DNA of 64,000 bases from positions 124,001 to 188,000 of the forward strand of contig NZ_CP040915.1 in assembly GCF_006352065.1 (NCBI RefSeq), read 5' to 3'. The position numbers and the translations under genes are program-made. This document shows positions 58,967 to 64,000 of this stretch, piece after piece. The stretch's first letter is position 1; each line of letters starts with the position of its first letter. Under the pieces are notes generated by a model. That model did no database searches and was not told the origin of the DNA. It was given only the letters and a program-made list of their open reading frames with translations. The DNA is from Georgenia yuyongxinii. Its GTDB lineage: Bacteria > Actinomycetota > Actinomycetes > Actinomycetales > Actinomycetaceae.

Positions 58967-59560
58967 ATGCAGAGGAACGGGACAGGCCGGCTCCAGGTGG
59001 TGTGCGGGCCGATGTTCGCGGGAAAGTCCGAGGAGCTGCTGCGACGGGTGCGCCGTGCCCAGCTGGCCGGGCTCGCGGTCGAGGTGGTCAACCATGCGCT
59101 GGACGAGCGGCACGGCGCGGGCCAGGTGGCCTCCCACTCGGGGCTCAGCGTCCCGTCCCGGTCGGCGCCCGACGTCCGCTCGCTGGTGGAGCTTGTCGGC
59201 GGTCGTGAGTTGGACCTTCTCGCGATCGACGAGGCGCAGTTCTTCGGCACGGACCTCGTCCCGGCGGTCGGTGAGCTGGTGCTCGCGGGCACCACCGTCG
59301 TCGTCGCCGGGCTGTGCGTGACGTTCGACGGCCGTCCCTTCGAGCCGCTGCCCTCGCTCATGGCCCTTGCCGAGGACGTGACCAAGCTGACGGCGGTGTG
59401 CGCCGTCTGTGGGGAGGATGCCGCGTTCCATCAGCGGGTGCGTCACGGCGAGGTGGGCGATTCCCGTGTCCCGGCCGCCGAGCATGTCGGCGGGATCGAG
59501 GCGTACCAGGCCCGGTGTCGGCGACACCTCGACGTGCGCCACGACGCGGAACCCGCCTGA
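58967..59560 (+). CDS. tdk: Thymidine kinase
   Basis: A 197-residue type II thymidine kinase of nucleotide salvage. P-loop CGPMFAGKSEELL (residues 13-25), catalytic and Mg-binding block AIDEAQFFG, the lasso-type region LCVTFDGRPFEPLP, and a zinc site with CAVCGEDA and a later Cys in YQARCRRH. Length fits the family. No ribosome binding site; leaderless. Many actinobacteria lack tdk, so its presence next to repeats is of interest, but composition is native. Confidence 0.9.
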   Translation: MQRNGTGRLQVVCGPMFAGKSEELLRRVRRAQLAGLAVEVVNHALDERHGAGQVASHSGLSVPSRSAPDVRSLVELVGGRELDLLAIDEAQFFGTDLVPAVGELVLAGTTVVVAGLCVTFDGRPFEPLPSLMALAEDVTKLTAVCAVCGEDAAFHQRVRHGEVGDSRVPAAEHVGGIEAYQARCRRHLDVRHDAEPA

Positions 59561-59582
59561 CGTCGCTGCGAGAACGACCGGG

Positions 59583-59633
59583 CGGCTACAGCGATGCCGC
59601 GGCTACAGCGATGCCGCGACTACAGTGACGCCG
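59583..59633. repeat. Three 17-bp tandem repeats over the LysR stop codon
   Basis: Two identical units CGGCTACAGCGATGCCG and a third with three changes. The third contains the stop codon of the LysR gene (59620-59622), so slippage here would change only the last codons or the spacer. Confidence 0.85.
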
Positions 59634-60546
59634 CGGCCTCGACGAGGATCCCGCGCAACCAGTCCTTGAACGCCTCGTCGGTGACCCAGGGGTTCCACAC
59701 CATGTCGATGCCGAGGCTGGGGACGGGGAGCGGGAACTCCTCGATGCGCAGGTCGAGGTAGCTGCTCATGACCGAGGTGATCCGGTACCGGTGCACGGCC
59801 ACCCCGCCCGCGTCCGAGATCAGGTGCGGGATCAGGAGGTTGTCCGAGACCCGGTCGCGCACCGTGTACGCCACCTTCTGCTCGTCCAGCGCCTCGTACG
59901 GGCGGGAGCGGCCGGGCTCGTCGAAGATGACGTGGGGCAGTGTGGCGAGCAGCTCGAGCGCGCTGGCGTCCCTGGGGGCGCTCGAGTTGGTGATGACGAC
60001 CCACCGGTCGTCGTACAGGTGCTCGCGCGGGTAGGGCGAGGGCGCCTCCTCGGACAGCAGCAGCACGTCGGCCCGGTCCTCGGTGAACTGCGCGGTCGAC
60101 CCCATGGTCGTGGTGCGCAGCCGCAGCGTGGCGTGCGGTGCGCGCTCGGCGATCAGCCGCGCGATCGCGCTGCCGATGACGAGCGCCTTGCTGGTCGTCA
60201 TAGCCACGCTGACCACGCGGCTGTCCACGGCGGGGTCGAAGGGCGAGGGGCTCACGATCTGCGCGGCCTGGTTCAGCACGCGTCGCAACGGCAGCAGGAG
60301 TGCGACGGCCCGCGGGGTCAGGGTCATCCCGCTGCCGTTGCGGACGATGAGCTCGTCACCGAGCAGGCGCCGCATGCGGCGCAGCGCGTGACTCATGGCG
60401 GGCTGCGAGAGACCGACCGTGGCCGCCGCCCGGGTCACCGAGCGCTCCTCGAGCAACGCCAGGAGCGGCACCAGCAGGTTCAGGTTGACCGAGGCCAGCC
60501 GCGCCAGCTCGGCGTCCGACGCGGCGTCGTCCAGGGCGCTATCCAT
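59620..60546 (-). CDS. LysR-type transcriptional regulator
   Basis: A 308-residue LysR regulator. The winged HTH is LARLASVNLNLL...SVTRAAATVGLSQPAMSHALRRM, key motif LSQPAMSHALRR near residues 47-58, followed by LTPRAVALL and the periplasmic-binding-like effector domain. The ATG lies 8 nt inside the end of the HtaA gene, so the two are co-translated. The divergent ferredoxin-P450 operon with two TGAC-N5-GTCA sites in the shared region is its probable target. The stop lies inside a 17-bp tandem repeat. Confidence 0.85.
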   Translation of the reverse strand: MDSALDDAASDAELARLASVNLNLLVPLLALLEERSVTRAAATVGLSQPAMSHALRRMRRLLGDELIVRNGSGMTLTPRAVALLLPLRRVLNQAAQIVSPSPFDPAVDSRVVSVAMTTSKALVIGSAIARLIAERAPHATLRLRTTTMGSTAQFTEDRADVLLLSEEAPSPYPREHLYDDRWVVITNSSAPRDASALELLATLPHVIFDEPGRSRPYEALDEQKVAYTVRDRVSDNLLIPHLISDAGGVAVHRYRITSVMSSYLDLRIEEFPLPVPSLGIDMVWNPWVTDEAFKDWLRGILVEAAASL

Positions 60547-61054
60547 GGCGCAGCGTGATGTGTAGCGGGCTGAGGGCCGTCCCCGCCTCGTACTGCCCGC
60601 CGAGCAGCAGCCGTCCGTGGCCGGTCAGCGACGCCGTCGCTGTGAGCGTCCCGGTCCCGTCGGACGCGCTCAGCCTGCTGGCGTCCACGGCGAGGTCGGC
60701 GAACGGCAGCCACTTGCCCGGGTCCCGGGCGCCGCGCTCGCGAACGAGCAACGTCCCCGCCCCGCTGCTCAGCGTGACCCGCGGCTCGCGCAGCTCGACG
60801 TCCAGCATGCCCCAGTGCCCCGTGAGCCGAACGGCGCCGAGGAACTGGAAACCGCCCTCGGGGGCTTCGAGATCGCCACCGCCACCGAGGTTGCCGGGTT
60901 CGCCGCTCACCACGGCCTCGTAAGACGGGAAGAAGAAGCCGTCCTCGGAGCGTGACGCGGGCGCGAGGGCCTCGACCTTCCCGTCGTCGAGGGCCTCGAC
61001 GTAGGACATCAGGCTGTCCCTGACCGCCCATGTCAGTCCCGGCGTCGTCGCCAC
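60539..61054 (-). CDS. HtaA-domain protein (haem-binding domain)
   Basis: A 171-residue single HtaA domain, starting PGLTWAVRDSLMSYV and containing VRLTGHWGMLDVELREPRV and the C-terminal LTATASLTGHG block, as in corynebacterial haem-uptake HtaA. Those are membrane-anchored and secreted; here no signal peptide is visible from GTG 61054 (GGGAG 6 nt upstream), so it may be cytosolic, unless translation begins further up (ATG 61210). Position in front of a P450 operon with a LysR gene is unusual and may mean haem handling for the P450 or a ligand-binding role. Confidence 0.7.
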   Translation of the reverse strand: MATTPGLTWAVRDSLMSYVEALDDGKVEALAPASRSEDGFFFPSYEAVVSGEPGNLGGGGDLEAPEGGFQFLGAVRLTGHWGMLDVELREPRVTLSSGAGTLLVRERGARDPGKWLPFADLAVDASRLSASDGTGTLTATASLTGHGRLLLGGQYEAGTALSPLHITLRHG

Positions 61055-61231
61055 GTGCGCTCCCGTTGGTGCGGTCCACGGTCCGGAGACTCCGGACTCC
61101 GTGAGCACTCTGCTATCGACCGCGTTGTTCGTCAAGCGAATGGGATCACCCCATCGGCATTCGGCGGATGCATGATCCGCGGCCTCTCGGTGCGGCAGTT
61201 CGGGCGTCATTCACATGGTGCATGGACAACA

Positions 61232-61263
61232 TGACGAGGAGTCATTTGCCTGACACTGTGTCA
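61232..61263. promoter_or_regulatory. Paired LysR-type binding sites
   Basis: TGACGAGGAGTCA (61232-61244) and TGACACTGTGTCA (61251-61263): both fit TGAC-N5-GTCA, the T-N11-A form with dyad symmetry, spaced 19 nt start to start (about two turns). TATGTA at 61277-61282 could be the -10 of the ferredoxin operon, placing the second site over the -35. Confidence 0.5.
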
Positions 61264-61331
61264 AGCCACACACTTCTATGTAAAGCAGGGTCGGCAACGC
61301 CGCCACCACGCCAACTCAGCGGAGAGAGACC

Positions 61332-61523
61332 ATGAAGATCATCCTTGACCGCCCACGCTGCGAGGGCCACGGCCTGTGCGAGGAGGCCGCGCCGCGGCTG
61401 ATGCACCTCGACGACGACGGTGAGCTCGTCCTGGACGTCGAGGACGTCGAGGAGGTCTCCGACATCGACGCCGCCAAGGCCGCCGTCCGTGTCTGCCCGG
61501 TCGCTGCGCTGAAGATCGCATGA
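61332..61523 (+). CDS. [3Fe-4S] ferredoxin for a P450
   Basis: A 63-residue ferredoxin with Cys10, His13 and Cys16 in CEGHGLC and Cys55 in VCPVAAL. His replaces the usual second Cys, as in many actinobacterial P450 partner ferredoxins that hold a [3Fe-4S] cluster. It passes electrons from the reductase coded next to the P450 coded after that. GGAGAGAG before the ATG. The reductase ATG overlaps its stop (ATGA). Confidence 0.9.
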   Translation: MKIILDRPRCEGHGLCEEAAPRLMHLDDDGELVLDVEDVEEVSDIDAAKAAVRVCPVAALKIA

Positions 61524-62692
61524 CCGCGCCCCGGCTCGAGCGCGTCGTCGTCGTCGGCAACGGCATCGCCGGCCTCACCGCGAGCGACTCGCTGCGTGCC
61601 GCCGGGTTCGACGGCGAGCTCACCGTGGTCGGCGACGAGCGCCACGCGCCCTACAGTCGGCCGGCGCTGTCGAAGGCCGCGCTGCTCGACCTCGGCGAGG
61701 AGATGTCCGCCCACCATCTGCCCGAGCCGTCCCACGGCGCGACCGAGATCCTCGGGGTGAGCGCGGCGGGCCTGGACGTCGCCCGCAGGACCGTGCTGCT
61801 CGACGACGGCACCGACCTGCCGTACGACGGCGTCGTCATCGCCACGGGCTCGCGCGCCCGACGCCTCGGGACCGGTCGGGAGGCCAGGTCTCACGAGCTG
61901 ACGCTGCGCGGCCTCGACGACGCCCTCGAGCTGCGGCGCCGCATCGCGACCAAGCCGTCCGTGGTCGTCGTCGGCGGCGGCGCCCTGGGGATGGAGATCG
62001 CCTCCGGCTGCCTCGCCGCCGGGTGCGAGGTCACCCTCGCCGCGCCCGTGCCCCCGCTTGTCCAGCAGCTGGGGAACTACCTCTCCGACGTGTTCGTTGC
62101 CGCCGGCCTACGGCACGGGCTGAGGATCGTGTCGGCCCAGGCGGTCGACATCTGCGGCGCCGGCGGGCACGCGGCGGTGGTGCTAGCAGACGGCTCGGTC
62201 CTCGAGGCCGAGCTCGTGGTCAGCGCCGTCGGCGACGTGCCCAACCTCGAGTGGCTGGCCACGAGCGGGCTTCTCACCGACGGCCGGCTCGAGGTCGACA
62301 CCCGTGGCCGCGTCCGGCCAGACGTCGTGGCCGCCGGTGACGTGGCGACCTTCGCCACCGCACGCGGGCCTCGCCGGGTCCCGCTGTGGACCAGCGCCAT
62401 CGAGCAGAGCAAGATCGCGGCGCTCGGGCTGGTCCAGGGGGACGAGGCCCCGGAGCTGAACTTCCAGCAATATTTCTGGACCGAGCAGTTCGGGCTCAGC
62501 CTCAAGGCCTGTGGCTTCATGCCGGTGAACGGGGCCCCCGAGGTGGTCGACGGCAACCCGTACGACGGCGCGGCACTTCTGCGCTGGTCCCACGACGACG
62601 GCTCCGGCACCGCCGTCGCCTTCAACTACCGGATCCCCGTGCCCAAGCTGCGCCGCCTGAGCGCCGCTACCCCCGTGGCCGTGCCTGCCTGA
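61520..62692 (+). CDS. FAD-dependent ferredoxin reductase
   Basis: A 390-residue reductase of the putidaredoxin reductase/rubredoxin reductase family. FAD motif VVVGNGIAGLTASDSL (GxGxxG at about 13-18), SRPALSKA, the NADH motif VVVVGGGALGMEIASG (about 152-167) and the second FAD motif VAAGDVATF, then the C-terminal domain that docks the ferredoxin. It takes electrons from NAD(P)H. Translationally coupled to the ferredoxin, 78 nt upstream of the P450 gene. Confidence 0.9.
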   Translation: MTAPRLERVVVVGNGIAGLTASDSLRAAGFDGELTVVGDERHAPYSRPALSKAALLDLGEEMSAHHLPEPSHGATEILGVSAAGLDVARRTVLLDDGTDLPYDGVVIATGSRARRLGTGREARSHELTLRGLDDALELRRRIATKPSVVVVGGGALGMEIASGCLAAGCEVTLAAPVPPLVQQLGNYLSDVFVAAGLRHGLRIVSAQAVDICGAGGHAAVVLADGSVLEAELVVSAVGDVPNLEWLATSGLLTDGRLEVDTRGRVRPDVVAAGDVATFATARGPRRVPLWTSAIEQSKIAALGLVQGDEAPELNFQQYFWTEQFGLSLKACGFMPVNGAPEVVDGNPYDGAALLRWSHDDGSGTAVAFNYRIPVPKLRRLSAATPVAVPA

Positions 62693-62770
62693 ATTTCTCT
62701 CCCGACCCGACGACTTCCCGACGGCGCGAAACCCTCCCGCCTTCGCCTCCACCGAACCCCGAGGTGCCTG

Positions 62771-63949
62771 ATGACCGTTGAAACGATCGCCACGTCCGAT
62801 ATCGACCTCTTCACCGACGAGGTCCTGGCCGACCCTTACCCGCACTTCGCGAAGCTTCGCGAGCAGGCCGCCGTCGTTCGGCTCGAGAAGAACGGCGTGT
62901 GGGCGCTGACCCGCTACGGCGAGATCCGTGACGCGCTTGCCAACTGGGAGGTGTTCTCCTCCAACTACCTCGCCTTCAACGACGCCATGAACGAGGCGCT
63001 GCAGGGCACGTCCCTGACGACGGACCCGCCGGAGCACACGGCGCTGCGCGCGGCCCTGACCGAGAACCTCACCCCGCGCGCGCTGCGCGGGATGAAGGCC
63101 GACATCGACGCCAAGGCCGACGCCATGGTCGCGCGGCTCGTGGAGCAGGGGTCTTTCGACGCGATCGACGACCTCGCACGCGCGCTGCCGCTGCAGGTCG
63201 TCGCCGACCTCATCGGCGTCCAGGACGACATCAGGGCGAAGATCCTGGGGTGGGGTGAGGCGGCGTTCAACGTGCTCGGCCCGATGAACCAGCGCACCAT
63301 CGACAGCTTCCCGATCGCGGGCGAGATGTTCGAGTGGTCGCTGCAGGTCAAGGCCTCGGACCTGGCCGAGGGCAGCATGGGCCGCGCCATCTTCGACGCC
63401 GGCGAGCGCGGTGACATCCCGCTCGAGAGCTGCGGGCACATCATCCACCAGTACGTCGCGGCCGGCATGGACTCGACGATCGCGGCCATCGGCAACGCCA
63501 TCCACCAGCTCGCCACGCACCCGGACCAGTTCGACCTCATCCGTGAGGACCCGTCGCTGATCCCCTCCGCGTTCAACGAGGTGCTGCGCTACGAGTCCCC
63601 GGTCCACGCCTTCGCTCGCCTCGTCAAGCAGGACGTCGTCGTCGCCGGGCAGCTGATCCCCGCCGGGGACCGGATCGCCGTCCTGTACGGCTCCGGCAAC
63701 CGCGACCACCGCCACTACGAGGACCCCGACACCTTCGACGTGCGGCGCAACCCGATCGACCACCTGTCCTTCGGGTACGGCGTGCACGGCTGCGCCGGAC
63801 AGGGACTGGCCCGCCTCGAGGCGTACGGCGTGATCGCCGCGCTCGCCCGCCGGGTGAAGCGGATCCACGTGGGGGAGGGCGAGCGTCACATGAACAACAT
63901 GATGATGGCTCTCGGCAAGCTCCCCGTGCTCGAGGTCGAGCGCGCCTGA
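62771..63949 (+). CDS. Cytochrome P450
   Basis: A 392-residue bacterial class I P450. The I-helix oxygen-binding AAGMDST (residues 230-236), the E270-V-L-R273 motif and the haem-binding loop FGYGVHGCAGQG with Cys341 are all present. The adjacent ferredoxin and reductase make a self-sufficient three-component system; the group with the FGYGVHGCAGQ loop often attacks terpenes, phenols or other small hydrophobics as carbon sources, but the substrate is unknown. No further catabolic genes before the window ends. A copy of the 35-nt repeat starts 15 nt after the stop. Confidence 0.93.
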   Translation: MTVETIATSDIDLFTDEVLADPYPHFAKLREQAAVVRLEKNGVWALTRYGEIRDALANWEVFSSNYLAFNDAMNEALQGTSLTTDPPEHTALRAALTENLTPRALRGMKADIDAKADAMVARLVEQGSFDAIDDLARALPLQVVADLIGVQDDIRAKILGWGEAAFNVLGPMNQRTIDSFPIAGEMFEWSLQVKASDLAEGSMGRAIFDAGERGDIPLESCGHIIHQYVAAGMDSTIAAIGNAIHQLATHPDQFDLIREDPSLIPSAFNEVLRYESPVHAFARLVKQDVVVAGQLIPAGDRIAVLYGSGNRDHRHYEDPDTFDVRRNPIDHLSFGYGVHGCAGQGLARLEAYGVIAALARRVKRIHVGEGERHMNNMMMALGKLPVLEVERA

Positions 63950-63964
63950 CCCCTCGCTCCCACC

Positions 63965-63999
63965 CGCGAGATGTCAACTTCTCCGCGAGATGTCATCGG
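63965..63999 (+). repeat. 35-nt dispersed repeat, copy C, at the window edge
   Basis: Contains two direct GAGATGTCA units separated by ACTTCTCCGC. It may be the start of a larger element beyond the window, such as an insertion-sequence end, which cannot be judged here. Confidence 0.8.
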
Positions 64000-64000
64000 T

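Overview
The window is GC-rich (about 73% by eye) and densely coded, with strong G/C bias at third codon positions. Gene content (cytoplasmic PknB-type kinase, HtaA-type haem protein, MSMEG_6728-family protein, deazaflavin-dependent oxidoreductase, DUF2252, DHA2 exporter) points to an actinobacterium, most likely a non-filamentous member near Micrococcales; the genus is not decidable from this sequence. No tRNA, rRNA, CRISPR array, prophage or complete insertion sequence was seen. Many genes appear leaderless: a TAnnnT-like -10 hexamer lies 5-7 nt before the start codon. I used this to choose several starts.

Layout. 1-2.8 kb: leftward operon of an arginine:glycine-type amidinotransferase, an EamA exporter and a true creatininase (cut by the window edge). 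3.7-6.3 kb: membrane protein coupled to a receiver-like/thioredoxin-reductase-like flavoprotein that lacks the redox cysteines. 6.3-12.1 kb: lipoprotein, YdeI protein and a PspA envelope-stress cluster in which two paralogous membrane proteins bracket PspA, a 2-hydroxyacid dehydrogenase and a glycosyltransferase. 12.2-17.8 kb: secreted zinc protease and SWIM-SNF2 helicase. 18-24.4 kb: DHA2 exporter, a YnfA protein with an altered C-terminus, a second MFS, a NarL-type two-component system and a CPBP protease. 24.5-29 kb: cobalamin-dependent methionine synthase and a metallo-hydrolase.

29.2-39.3 kb: recC-recB-recD operon, an MSMEG_6728-family putative DNA glycosylase, then a graveyard of a nei-type glycosylase with an internal deletion and a frameshifted tetR tail whose operator survives in front of an oxidoreductase gene. 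40.5-44 kb: RsbQ/RsbP-like hydrolase-phosphatase pair and a DinB polymerase with Ile at the steric gate. 44.2-50.4 kb: small membrane and small acidic proteins, a dedA remnant, DUF2252, MFS, an autoregulated ArsR-SRPBCC fusion and a Ddn-like protein. 50.4-56.2 kb: endonuclease IV, Ser/Thr kinase, FMN reductase, pirin, NhaA-thioredoxin fusion. 56.5-59.6 kb: secreted sugar dehydrogenase, GNAT, thymidine kinase. 59.6-64 kb: LysR and HtaA genes divergent from a ferredoxin / ferredoxin reductase / cytochrome P450 operon, with paired LysR-type sites between them.

Most notable: the amidinotransferase-exporter-creatininase operon, which suggests guanidino-acid (creatine-type) chemistry in a bacterium; two families of dispersed short repeats (three copies of a 35-nt element, one inside the start of recB, and two copies of a 45-nt palindromic element); and several genes caught in decay by internal deletion.
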